DNA from: Haloferax sp. Atlit-12N
Lineage (GTDB): Archaea; Halobacteriota; Halobacteria; Halobacteriales; Haloferacaceae
Direction of reading: 5' to 3'
NCBI RefSeq assembly: GCF_003383095.1
Contig: NZ_PSYW01000003.1
Span: 186,001-250,000 of the forward strand
DNA length: 64,000 bases
Part shown: one piece after another, positions 17,358-24,766 of the stretch
Numbering within the stretch: position 1 is the stretch's first letter
Layout of the letters: every line of letters starts with the position of its first letter
Translations under genes and position numbers: made by a program
Notes under the pieces: generated by a model
Seen by the model: the letters and a program-made list of their open reading frames with translations, nothing else
Databases searched by the model: none
What the model was told of the DNA's origin: nothing

Positions 17358-17699
17358 TCAGCGAGTGGGCCGAACGCCGAGGTTCGACGCGTCGGGACCG
17401 AACTCGTCGGCCAACAGCGCCGGCACGTCCTCGGGGCGAACGTCCGAGTACCACCGGTTCCGCGGGTGGATGGCGACCGCGGCCCCGTCGGCGCTACAGA
17501 GTCCGAGACAGCTCGTTTCGGCGACCTGAACCTGCGACCAGAAGACGCCACGGTCGCGCAACCACGAGGTCACCGCGTCGTACACCGCGGTGCCGTCGGC
17601 CTCGGCGCAGTCGGCGTACTCGGACTCTCGGCTGTTCGTACAGACCAACACGTGGTCCGTGAAGCCGTGCTCGCGGACCTCGTCGGTTCGGTCACGCAT
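17358..17699 (-). CDS. thioredoxin-like [2Fe-2S] ferredoxin
   Basis: A protein of 113 residues with a thioredoxin-like [2Fe-2S] pattern: Cys in VLVCTNSRESEYADC near residues 20-32 and the second pair in SCLGLCSADG near 64-69, followed by VAIHPRNRWYSDVRPEDV. The same domain is fused to the C-terminus of CbiX in this window (CTNQTC, SCLGQCGDGP, VWYGGVTPDD). Its start codon overlaps the cbtA stop by one base, so it is the last gene of the cbtB-cbtA unit. It may supply electrons for cobalt reduction or corrin chemistry; that role is inferred. Confidence 0.85.
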   Translation of the reverse strand: MRDRTDEVREHGFTDHVLVCTNSRESEYADCAEADGTAVYDAVTSWLRDRGVFWSQVQVAETSCLGLCSADGAAVAIHPRNRWYSDVRPEDVPALLADEFGPDASNLGVRPTR

Positions 17700-18535
17700 C
17701 AGTCGGCCATGGGGGCCGAGTCCCGGCCTGCGGTCGGAATCGCCGAGTCGGACTCGGAATCACTCGACGGCCGGAACCGCGCGTGCGCCGCCGCGAGGAC
17801 CAACCACAGGAGGACCTGCCCGAACGCGAACAGTCCGGTGAGTCCGGTTTCGAGCGTCGGCGACAGCGCACCGTGAACCGCGTTTTCGGGAGCGAAGACG
17901 GCGAGCACCGCGAGCAGAGCGAACGGAACGGCCGCGCCGACGACGGCCGGGACGGGACCGCTCGATTCGCGCAAGCGGGTGTAGACGTACCCCGCCGAGA
18001 GGCAAGCGAGCGCTCCGGCGAGCATCATCCCGGCGTAGAGCGGGAGGCGCGTCGCCGCTGAAAGCGACTGCTCCGCGCCCGGCGCGACAGGCGGGAGGAC
18101 CAGCCACGGCGCGCCCGAGACGGTGACGAATCCCGCGAGTCCCATCAGGTAGCTCTTCGCGGCGTCGGGACCCGGAATCGCCGGTTCGAGGAAGAAGAAC
18201 GCGACCCCGAAGAACGCGCCGCCGAGCACGACGCCCCAGAGTCCGCCGGCCGCGACGCTCACGGCCTTCGTAACCGCCATCGATACCGCGGAGTCGTGAT
18301 GGCCGCCGCCTTCGCCGGCGTGGGAGTCACCGGACTCGTGGCTGTGAGTTCCTTCGGAGTCGTGGCTGTGGGCGCTCTCAGCCTCGTGGCTGTGACCGCT
18401 CTCCTCGACGGCGGCGTGGTTCAGTTCGTCCGCGTAGACGACGAGGGGGTTGGCGACGACGGCCATGAACAGGCCGAACACCAGTCCGGCGACCAGCCCC
18501 GCCTTCACCCCCCGCGTCAGATACTCGGCGAACAT
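17699..18535 (-). CDS. cbtA: CbtA family cobalt transporter subunit
   Basis: A membrane protein of 278 residues. Helix 1 is AGLVAGLVFGLFMAVVANPLVVY, then a long external His-rich loop at about 40-85 with repeated HSHE/HSHD units and ending GGHHDSAVSM. Five or so further hydrophobic segments follow, with the CbtA-typical FFLEPAIPGPDAAKSYLMGLAGF. CbtA is predicted to act with CbtB as a cobalt importer often tied to cobalamin regulation. The C-terminal tail is Ser/Asp-rich. It is downstream of cbtB by 2 bp and next to cbiT, which supports cobalt as the substrate. Confidence 0.9.
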   Translation of the reverse strand: MFAEYLTRGVKAGLVAGLVFGLFMAVVANPLVVYADELNHAAVEESGHSHEAESAHSHDSEGTHSHESGDSHAGEGGGHHDSAVSMAVTKAVSVAAGGLWGVVLGGAFFGVAFFFLEPAIPGPDAAKSYLMGLAGFVTVSGAPWLVLPPVAPGAEQSLSAATRLPLYAGMMLAGALACLSAGYVYTRLRESSGPVPAVVGAAVPFALLAVLAVFAPENAVHGALSPTLETGLTGLFAFGQVLLWLVLAAAHARFRPSSDSESDSAIPTAGRDSAPMAD

Positions 18536-18537
18536 GG

Positions 18538-18723
18538 TTAGTGACAGGCGATACCGGCCGCGTGGCGGAAGTTATGGAGCGAGTCGTGGACGAGCGGGTC
18601 CTGCACGAACAGGAGCGTAAAGCCCAGCGCGGCGATAAAGAGGGCTCCAGCGGCCATCTGCGTGGAGGATAGCTCGGTGCGAGCGCGTTCGATACGACCG
18701 TTGACGGTGTTCGCCGTAGCCAT
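18538..18723 (-). CDS. cbtB: CbtB family cobalt transporter small subunit
   Basis: A small membrane protein of 61 residues with one helix (MAAGALFIAALGFTLLFV) and a C-terminal metal-ligand tail HDSLHNFRHAAGIACH, the CbtB pattern. It is the first gene of the leftward cbtB-cbtA-[2Fe-2S] unit, divergent from cbiT. In bacteria cbtAB is controlled by B12 riboswitches; none is seen here. Confidence 0.88.
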   Translation of the reverse strand: MATANTVNGRIERARTELSSTQMAAGALFIAALGFTLLFVQDPLVHDSLHNFRHAAGIACH

Positions 18724-18893
18724 GGTAAATTCAAATTGATGAAAACCAAGTCTGTTTGTAAAACTTTCGAAGACAAGTTAGATTGTGTTTTGCCAATTTT
18801 GTTTTAATAACTCGGCGGGTGTGTTTTATGAAAGTTAATTTGCTGTACTCCAAGCACAATTGTTTTCAAACCGCGCCGGGATTGTCGAGTCGA
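18724..18893. promoter_or_regulatory. divergent cbtB / cbiT promoter region
   Basis: This 170-bp AT-rich region contains GTTTGTAAAAC (dyad, near 18752), which lies in the upstream zone of cbtB, and TATA-like TTTTAATAAC (about 18803) and TTTTATGAAAG (about 18824) upstream of cbiT. It is a likely site for coordinate cobalt or cobalamin control. No riboswitch-like structure or B12-box sequence was recognised. Confidence 0.4.
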
Positions 18894-19448
18894 ATGTCAC
18901 AGGTAACGCTCCCGCACGACGCCAAGGCGGGACCCACGAAACCGGAGGTGAGAGCGGTCACGCTCGACAAACTCGGCTTGCAGCCGGCGGACCACTTCGT
19001 CGACGTCGGCTCCTGTACCGGCTCCGTCACCATCGAGGCGGCCCGGCGGGTCGAGCGCGTGACCGCCGTCGAACGGAAACCGAAGCGGCTGGACGTGACG
19101 CGAAAGAACCTCGCGGCGAACGAGTACGACGCCGACGTGACGCTCCGCGAGGCGGAGGCTCCCGACGGCCTCCCGACCGACGCCGACGCGATGTTCGTCG
19201 GCGGGAGTCGGAACTTCGAGGCCGTCCTCGACCACGCCGTCGAGACCGGCGTGGACCGTGTCGTGATGAACGTCTCGCGGGTCGAACCCGCCGGCGACGC
19301 CATCGAGGCGTTCCGCGAGCGCGACCTGCTCTCGGAGGTCGTCCAGTTGCAGGTGAGCCACGGCTACGAACTCGCCGGCGCGACGAGTTTCCGGTCGAAC
19401 AACCCGGTGTACGTCGTCGTCGGCCGACGCGACGCGGAGGGACTATGA
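18894..19448 (+). CDS. cbiT: CbiT, cobalt-precorrin C15-methyltransferase (decarboxylating)
   Basis: A SAM-dependent methyltransferase of 184 residues that methylates C15 and decarboxylates the C12 acetate of the corrin intermediate. The Rossmann motif I is FVDVGSCTGSVTIEAA (about 35-50), followed by VTAVERKPKRLDVTRKNL and AMFVGGSRNFEAVL, typical of CbiT. The ATG at 18894 (MSQVTLPHDAKAGPTKPEVRA) matches the usual family start; an upstream in-frame ATG at 18828 would add 22 atypical residues. It is the first gene of the long rightward cobalamin operon. Confidence 0.93.
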   Translation: MSQVTLPHDAKAGPTKPEVRAVTLDKLGLQPADHFVDVGSCTGSVTIEAARRVERVTAVERKPKRLDVTRKNLAANEYDADVTLREAEAPDGLPTDADAMFVGGSRNFEAVLDHAVETGVDRVVMNVSRVEPAGDAIEAFRERDLLSEVVQLQVSHGYELAGATSFRSNNPVYVVVGRRDAEGL

Positions 19449-20152
19449 CCGTCTACGGCATCGGCCTCGGCCCCGGCGATGCCGACCTCGTGACCGTCAA
19501 GGGGAAACGCCTGCTCGAATCTGCGGCGGTAGTCTACTCACCCGGCCGACTCTCGCGGACGGTCGCGCTGAACCACGTCCCCGAAGAGCGCATCGGCGAC
19601 CTCGACTTCCCGATGACGCGCGACCCCGACGAACTCCGCCGCGCGTGGAAGGAGGCCGCCGCCGAGGTGGCCGCCCGCGCCGAGTCCGAAGACGTGGCGT
19701 TCGTGACCCTCGGCGACCCCAACGTCTACTCGACGTTCGGACATCTCCGCCGCACCCTCGACGCGTTCCACCCCGAGGTCGACCTCGAAGTCGTCCCCGG
19801 CGTGAGCGCGATGACGGCCTTCACGACCGCGCTCGGCGTCGAAATCGAGTCTGGAACCGGACTCGCGCTCCGCGAAGCCGCGAACGGCTCCGCGCCGACC
19901 GGTCCCGACCGAATGGTGCTGTTCAAAGTCACCGACGTGCCGGCGACCCACGAGAAGTTGACCGAGGCGGGCTACGACGTTCGGTTCGGCCGCCGCCTGT
20001 TCATGGAGCAAGGCGAGACAGTCGTCACCGACGACCCCGACGAACTCGCAGAGCGCGACTACTACACGCTGGCGTACGCGGAGCGCGAGGGCGTCGAGCG
20101 CGACGTGGCGCCCGCCGCGTTCGACGGCGTCGAATCGGGGGGGTCGACATGA
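19445..20152 (+). CDS. cbiL: CbiL, cobalt-factor II C20-methyltransferase
   Basis: A tetrapyrrole methylase of 235 residues. The N-terminal SAM-binding block is GIGLGPGDADLVTVKGKRLLE, the central motif is VTLGDPNVYSTFGHL, and the second loop is VPGVSAMTAFTTALG. The PNVYST phrase and LRRAWKEAA helix favour the C20 enzyme over the other corrin methylases. It overlaps cbiT by 4 bp and acts just after cobalt insertion. Confidence 0.9.
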   Translation: MTVYGIGLGPGDADLVTVKGKRLLESAAVVYSPGRLSRTVALNHVPEERIGDLDFPMTRDPDELRRAWKEAAAEVAARAESEDVAFVTLGDPNVYSTFGHLRRTLDAFHPEVDLEVVPGVSAMTAFTTALGVEIESGTGLALREAANGSAPTGPDRMVLFKVTDVPATHEKLTEAGYDVRFGRRLFMEQGETVVTDDPDELAERDYYTLAYAEREGVERDVAPAAFDGVESGGST

Positions 20153-21000
20153 GCGCAGACGGCGAGGCCGACACCGGCTTCACCGACGACGAGGGAATCC
20201 CCTTCGTCGGCGCGGGACCGGGCGACCCGGACCTGCTCACCGTTGCCGGGCGAAAACTCGTCGAGGACGCCGACCTCGTGGTTCACGCGGGGTCGCTCGT
20301 CAACAGCGAACTCCTAGACGAGTTCTGCGCCGACGCCGAGCAGGTCAACAGCGTCGGCAAGGACCTCGAAGAGCTGATTCCGCTGATGGCGGACGCCTAC
20401 GAGTCGGGTCGGACCGTCGTCCGACTCCACAGCGGCGACCCGGCGATTTACGGGGCCGCCTTAGAGCAGATGGACGCGCTGGACGAGGCGGGCGTTCCGA
20501 GCTACCTCGTCCCCGGCGTCACCTCGGCGTTCGCCGCGAGCGCGACGCTCCGAACCCAGTTGACGCTGAACGAGGTCTCGAATCACGTCGTCTTCACCCG
20601 GCCGCAGGGCCGGACGCTCTCGGCCGAGGAGGACCACATCAGCGACTTCGTCGGCTTCGGCGACACCACGGTCTGCATCTACCTCGGCACCCACGCCGTC
20701 GCCGAGACGATGGACCGACTGCTGGACGAGGGCCACGACCCCGATACGCCCGTCGCGGTCGTCTACCACGCCTCGTGGCCGGACGAAGACGTCATCGAGG
20801 GCACCATCGAAACCATCGGCGGGCGGGTCGAAGACGCGGGCTACCGTGCCTCGGCGCTCGTCATCATCGGCGAGGCGGTGAACGGCTCGGACTACGAGCG
20901 GTCATTCCTCTACGGCGACTGGGCCCGCGGCGGCGATGCACCGAACGACGACCCCAATTCTGATTCCGATTCCGACCCGCAGGAGCGTGATGCGCAATGA
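20149..21000 (+). CDS. cbiF: CbiF, cobalt-precorrin-4 C11-methyltransferase
   Basis: A tetrapyrrole methylase of 283 residues with FVGAGPGDPDLLTVAGRKL (about 20-38), VVRLHSGDPAIYGAALEQM, VPGVTSAFAASATL, and the CbiF-specific VVYHASWPDEDVIEGT. The Asp/Ser-rich C-terminal tail after ARGGDAPND is an acidic extension. It overlaps cbiL by 4 bp. Confidence 0.93.
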   Translation: MSADGEADTGFTDDEGIPFVGAGPGDPDLLTVAGRKLVEDADLVVHAGSLVNSELLDEFCADAEQVNSVGKDLEELIPLMADAYESGRTVVRLHSGDPAIYGAALEQMDALDEAGVPSYLVPGVTSAFAASATLRTQLTLNEVSNHVVFTRPQGRTLSAEEDHISDFVGFGDTTVCIYLGTHAVAETMDRLLDEGHDPDTPVAVVYHASWPDEDVIEGTIETIGGRVEDAGYRASALVIIGEAVNGSDYERSFLYGDWARGGDAPNDDPNSDSDSDPQERDAQ

Positions 21001-21977
21001 GCGACGCAGACTCTAACTCCGACACCGACTCCGGAAGCGGCCACTGTAGCACTCCCGACAGCGACGGCGAGGTCGCCGACGAAATCGCCATCGTCAGCTT
21101 CGAACGAAAACTCGACACGGCGGAGGAAATCAAACGCGACCTCGCGGACGACTACGACCGGATAGACGTACTCACCTACCACGGCGACGTGTTCGCCGAC
21201 CACTGGGGCGAGTACGACTGCTTCGTCGGCCTCATGGCCAGCGGCATCGCCATGCGGAAAACCGCCGGCCTCCTCGACGACAAGTGGGAGGACCCGGCGG
21301 TCGTCGTCGTCGACGAGGAACTGACGTGGGCGATTCCACTCACCGGCGGCCACCACGGCGCGAATCAGGTCGCCTACGACCTCTCGAGACTCGGGGCCGT
21401 TCCGGCGATGACGACCGCCTCGGAGGCCGCGGGCAAGCAGGGCGTCGAGAGCAAGGCGAAGGCACTCGACTCCCACGTCGTCAACGGCGATTCGACCGTG
21501 GCGACGAACCTCGCCGTCCTCAACGACGAACTCGGTCCCGTCGCCCGACTCGAAGGTCCGAAGGCGGTCCTCGTCGGCGACGACGTGACGGTCCTGAAGC
21601 GCAACGGCGACGACGGCGTCGTCCTCGGGACGGGCAGCGTCTCCGGCGCGAAGAAAGCGCAGTTCCTGACGGCGTGGGAGCGCGCGCTCGACGACACCGA
21701 CTGCGACTGGGACGACGTGGAGTTCGTCGCCACCGGCACGCGAAAGGCGGACGAACCCGGCATGCTCGACGCCGCCGAGGAAATCGGCGCAGGTGTCGTC
21801 TACTTCGAAAAGGAGACCCTCACCGAGTTCGAGGGGCCGACGCCCTCGCGGTCGAAGGAACTCATCGGCTGGCCCGGCATCGCCGAGGCGAGCGCCATCG
21901 CCGGCGGCCGCGACCACGAACTCGTCGTCGAAAAGCGGCGCTACGACGACGCCGTGACCGTGGCGGTGGGACGATGA
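20997..21977 (+). CDS. cbiG: CbiG, cobalt-precorrin-5A hydrolase
   Basis: A protein of 326 residues that opens the delta-lactone of cobalt-precorrin-5A with loss of acetaldehyde. Conserved blocks are FVGLMASGIAMRKTAGLL, VVVVDEELTWAIPLTGGHHGANQVA (N-terminal domain), a middle segment, and the C-terminal domain beginning EFVATGTRKADEPGM and ending SAIAGGRDHELVVEKRRYDDAVTVAVGR. The N-terminal 30 residues are a Ser/Asp tract with one Cys. It overlaps cbiF by 4 bp. Confidence 0.92.
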   Translation: MSDADSNSDTDSGSGHCSTPDSDGEVADEIAIVSFERKLDTAEEIKRDLADDYDRIDVLTYHGDVFADHWGEYDCFVGLMASGIAMRKTAGLLDDKWEDPAVVVVDEELTWAIPLTGGHHGANQVAYDLSRLGAVPAMTTASEAAGKQGVESKAKALDSHVVNGDSTVATNLAVLNDELGPVARLEGPKAVLVGDDVTVLKRNGDDGVVLGTGSVSGAKKAQFLTAWERALDDTDCDWDDVEFVATGTRKADEPGMLDAAEEIGAGVVYFEKETLTEFEGPTPSRSKELIGWPGIAEASAIAGGRDHELVVEKRRYDDAVTVAVGR

Positions 21978-22852
21978 GCGACGGCGACAAGCCGACCGAA
22001 CCGACGCCTGACTCCAGCGACCGCAGCCGTGACCGTGACGAGGTCCCGGACGACTACGGGACGCTCTACGTCGTCGGCATCGGTCCCGGTCTCCCGGACC
22101 ACATGACGAAGCGAGCGAAGGAACTCGTCTCGACTTCGGACTGCGTGGTCGCTTCGAACCTCTATCAGGAGTTCCTCCGAGACGACGGAACCCTCCCACC
22201 CGAAGAAAGCGACGAGGGGCCGGAGGTCGTCCGCTCGTCGATGGGAAAGCAGGTCGAACTGACCCGCGAGGCGTTCGAGCGCGTCCGCGACGGTGAGGAC
22301 GTAGTCCACGTCTCCGGCGGCGACCCCAACGTCTACGGGAAGTCCGACCTCGTGTTCACGATGGCGGAAACGGACGAGGCGACCGACGTGCCAATCGAAA
22401 TCGTCCCCGGCGTCACCGCGGCGCTCGGCGGCGCGGCCATGATGGGCGCACCGCTGTCGAACGACTTCTGTACGGTCTCGCTGTCCGACAAGTGGCGCGG
22501 CTGGGACGAAATCGAGGAGAAACTGCGCGCAGCCGCCATCAGCGGTTTCGTCATCGTCCTGTACAACTGCTGGCGCAACTACGAACGCGCCATCGACGTG
22601 GTCCGCGAGGAGCGGGCCGACGACGTGCCGGTCGGCATCTTCAACGACGCCGGTCGGGGCGAGGCGGGCCGAAATCTGGACGACGAGACGTTCTCGATTA
22701 CGACCCTCGGTGACGCGAAGGCTCACGACGACGACGTGGGCGGGATGGGCACGTCGATTCTCATCGGCACCCACGAGACCGAACCCTGGAGCAACGACTA
22801 CGAAACGTACCTCGTCACGCCCCGCGGCGGGCGCGACGTCAACGACTTCTAA
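21974..22852 (+). CDS. cbiH1: CbiH-type precorrin-3B C17-methyltransferase, diverged copy
   Basis: A tetrapyrrole methylase of 292 residues. It has YVVGIGPGLPDHMTKRAKEL, VVHVSGGDPNVYGKSDLV, VPGVTAALGGAAMMGAPL and the ending TYLVTPRGGRDV, placing it with CbiH. The CbiH signature YNPxSxxR, intact in the next gene, is here YNCWRNYER, so the Pro and Ser are lost. It overlaps cbiG by 4 bp. It may have a different methylation site or substrate from the canonical copy. The N-terminal 28 residues are a Pro/Ser/Asp-rich extension. Confidence 0.88.
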   Translation: MSDGDKPTEPTPDSSDRSRDRDEVPDDYGTLYVVGIGPGLPDHMTKRAKELVSTSDCVVASNLYQEFLRDDGTLPPEESDEGPEVVRSSMGKQVELTREAFERVRDGEDVVHVSGGDPNVYGKSDLVFTMAETDEATDVPIEIVPGVTAALGGAAMMGAPLSNDFCTVSLSDKWRGWDEIEEKLRAAAISGFVIVLYNCWRNYERAIDVVREERADDVPVGIFNDAGRGEAGRNLDDETFSITTLGDAKAHDDDVGGMGTSILIGTHETEPWSNDYETYLVTPRGGRDVNDF

Positions 22853-22855
22853 TCC

Positions 22856-23836
22856 ATGAGCGAATCAGACACGACAACCGAATCGAAGTGCGGCGGAGCG
22901 ACGGTGGAATCGACCGACTCGGCCGACGCAGAATCGAAGTGCGGCGCGTCGTCCTCGAAGTCCGACGACGGCTCGGCTTCGAAGTGCGGCGGCAGTTCGG
23001 GCGGGTCGAAGAAAGAACAGACCGCCGAGAAGGTCGAAGCGACCGTCGAGGACTTCGACGGCGAACCGGGGCAACTCGTCGCCGTCGGCCTCGGTCCCGG
23101 CCGCGCGAGCGAGATGACCACGCTGGCGAAAGACACCCTCCGAGAGGCCGACCACATCGTCGGCTACACGACCTACATCGAACTCCTCCCCGACGACATC
23201 GTCGAGGACGCCGAGGATATCTACTCGACGCCGATGTGCGGCGAGGTCTCCCGGACAGAGGAGGCGGTCGACCGAACGCTCGCCGGCAACGACGTGGCCA
23301 TCGTCGGGAGCGGCGACCCCAACGTGTACGCGCTGGCCGGCCTCGCGCTGGAAATTCTCGAATCCAAGGGCGCGACCGCGAGCATGGTCGACTTCGACGT
23401 GGTCGCGGGCGTCCCGGCGGCGCAGTCCTGTGCGGCCCGGCTGGGCGCGCCGCTCGTCAACGACACCGTGACCATCAGCCTCTCGGACCACCTGACCTCG
23501 ATGCCGACCATCGAGTCGCGGCTTCACGCGGCCGCCAAGGAGGGCTTCACCATCGCAATCTACAACCCGTGGAGCCGCAAGCGCCGGTCGAACTACGAGA
23601 AGTGCTGCGAGATTCTCCTCGAACACCGCGCGCCCGACACGCCGGTCGGCATCGTCCACGGCGCGGGCCGCGACGACGAGGAGGTCGAAATCGTCGAACT
23701 CGGCGACTTGCCCGACCTCGGCGAGACCGACCTCGTGGACATGACGACGACGCTGCTCGTCGGCAACGAGGAGACGTACGTCTGGGACGACCGGATGGTG
23801 ACGCCGCGGGGCTACGAGCAGAAATACGAGTACTGA
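22856..23836 (+). CDS. cbiH2: CbiH, cobalt-factor III C17-methyltransferase, canonical copy
   Basis: A tetrapyrrole methylase of 326 residues. Catalytic-domain motifs are VAVGLGPGRASEMTTLAKD, VGSGDPNVYALAGLALE, VVAGVPAAQSCAARLGAPL and IYNPWSRKRRSNYEKC, the full CbiH pattern, ending RMVTPRGYEQKYEY. The first 60 residues are an extra low-complexity segment with three SKCG units (near 10, 28 and 42), which may bind metal or an iron-sulfur cluster. It starts 3 bp after cbiH1. Ring contraction with C17 methylation is the expected reaction. Confidence 0.92.
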   Translation: MSESDTTTESKCGGATVESTDSADAESKCGASSSKSDDGSASKCGGSSGGSKKEQTAEKVEATVEDFDGEPGQLVAVGLGPGRASEMTTLAKDTLREADHIVGYTTYIELLPDDIVEDAEDIYSTPMCGEVSRTEEAVDRTLAGNDVAIVGSGDPNVYALAGLALEILESKGATASMVDFDVVAGVPAAQSCAARLGAPLVNDTVTISLSDHLTSMPTIESRLHAAAKEGFTIAIYNPWSRKRRSNYEKCCEILLEHRAPDTPVGIVHGAGRDDEEVEIVELGDLPDLGETDLVDMTTTLLVGNEETYVWDDRMVTPRGYEQKYEY

Positions 23837-23837
23837 G

Positions 23838-24098
23838 ATGTTCGAAATCGAAATCGACCGAGACGCCTGCGACGGCATCTTCGCCTGCCTCGCCCGCGAC
23901 GGCCGGTTCGTCGAGGACGACGACGGACTCGCCACAATCGACCCCGACGCGCCCGGCGTCGTGAGCGTCGAGCAGACGGGCGAGCGCGTCGTCGCCCTCC
24001 TCGAAGGAGATGCCGAAGCGGACGTCGACGACGACGCGACGCTCGCGGCGCGAGCCTGTCCGCCGGGCGCGATTTCGGTCCGGGAGGTGGACGCGTGA
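23838..24098 (+). CDS. ferredoxin, [3Fe-4S] type
   Basis: A protein of 86 residues with the single-cluster ferredoxin pattern: ACDGIFAC near residues 10-16 and ARACPPGAISV near 71-81. The middle cysteine of the usual CxxCxxC is Ile here, leaving three ligands, as in [3Fe-4S] ferredoxins. The protein is very acidic and cytoplasmic. It starts one base after the cbiH2 stop and overlaps the next gene by 4 bp. It is a possible electron donor for a corrin or cobalt reduction step. Confidence 0.85.
   Translation: MFEIEIDRDACDGIFACLARDGRFVEDDDGLATIDPDAPGVVSVEQTGERVVALLEGDAEADVDDDATLAARACPPGAISVREVDA
24083..24090 (+). promoter_or_regulatory. Shine-Dalgarno deciding a GTG start
   Basis: GGAGGTGG lies 4 bases before GTG 24095, inside the ferredoxin coding sequence. 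It supports the GTG start of the next gene. Confidence 0.6.
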
Positions 24099-24766
24099 AC
24101 GACACCGGCGTCGCCCCCGCGGACGACCTCCTGAAGAGCGCGCCCGAGACGGCCTATCTCTGGGGCCACGTCGCCGGCGGCGGAGCGGTCGAGCCGGGAC
24201 AGTTCACGGCGCTGACGAACGACGAGACCTGTGCGAACCGCCTCGCGGTCATCGCCGGCGGCGGCGAAATCGACCGCCGAGAGACGGAGCGAGAGTACGC
24301 CCACAACACCGCCGTCACCCGCGTCAAAGACGAGTACCACGTCATGGTCGAAGGCGACGTGGTCAGAAGCGCGAGCGCCGCGTTCGGCCTCCCCGTCGGC
24401 GACGACGCCGGCGGCTACCGCTTCGACGTGTTCGACGACCGGCGAAAACAGCTCCTTCGGGGACTGCTCGAATCCTGCGGGACGGTCTGTTTCAAGTCCT
24501 CGTCGGGGACGGTCGGCATCTCGTTCGTCCACGACGACCGGGCGCTCCTCGAAACCGTGGACGGGCTACTCGACGCCTGTCCGGTCGACGCGCCGACCGG
24601 CGAGATTGGAGAGACCTCGTCGGGTGGCTACTGGTTCGGCATCGACGACGACGCGGCCGCCGGCTTCGGCGAGTGGGTCTACGAGGGGAGCGACGAGACG
24701 AGCCTGTTCGCGCCGACGCGGCGTCGAAAGCTCGTCCGCAGCCTCGAAGAGGCCGAGAACGCATGA
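24095..24766 (+). CDS. cobalamin-operon protein with two degenerate LAGLIDADG-like repeats
   Basis: A protein of 223 residues. I see two halves with the same plan. Half 1 is AYLWGHVAGGGAV (about 19-31), a strand FTALTND, a helix to AVIAGGGEI, a strand YHVMVEG and a helix ending AAFGLP. Half 2 is LLRGLLESCGTV (about 116-127), strand GTVGISFVHDD, helix LLETVDGLL, strand GGYWFGI, and the end WVYEGS...LFAPTRRRK. This is the order of LAGLIDADG domains, including the Arg/Lys-rich close. The metal-binding acid of each LAGLIDADG helix is replaced (GGG; SCG), so nuclease activity is unlikely. By analogy with WhiA it could be a domesticated DNA-binding regulator. Haloarchaeal annotations usually leave it as a conserved cobalamin-operon protein. 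The fold call is inference. Confidence 0.6.
   Translation: MNDTGVAPADDLLKSAPETAYLWGHVAGGGAVEPGQFTALTNDETCANRLAVIAGGGEIDRRETEREYAHNTAVTRVKDEYHVMVEGDVVRSASAAFGLPVGDDAGGYRFDVFDDRRKQLLRGLLESCGTVCFKSSSGTVGISFVHDDRALLETVDGLLDACPVDAPTGEIGETSSGGYWFGIDDDAAAGFGEWVYEGSDETSLFAPTRRRKLVRSLEEAENA

Noticed and set aside
18724-18893. Possible cobalamin riboswitch between cbtB and cbiT
   Set aside because: No B12-box-like sequence or long structured leader; cbiT has a leader of roughly 40 nt or less, too short.
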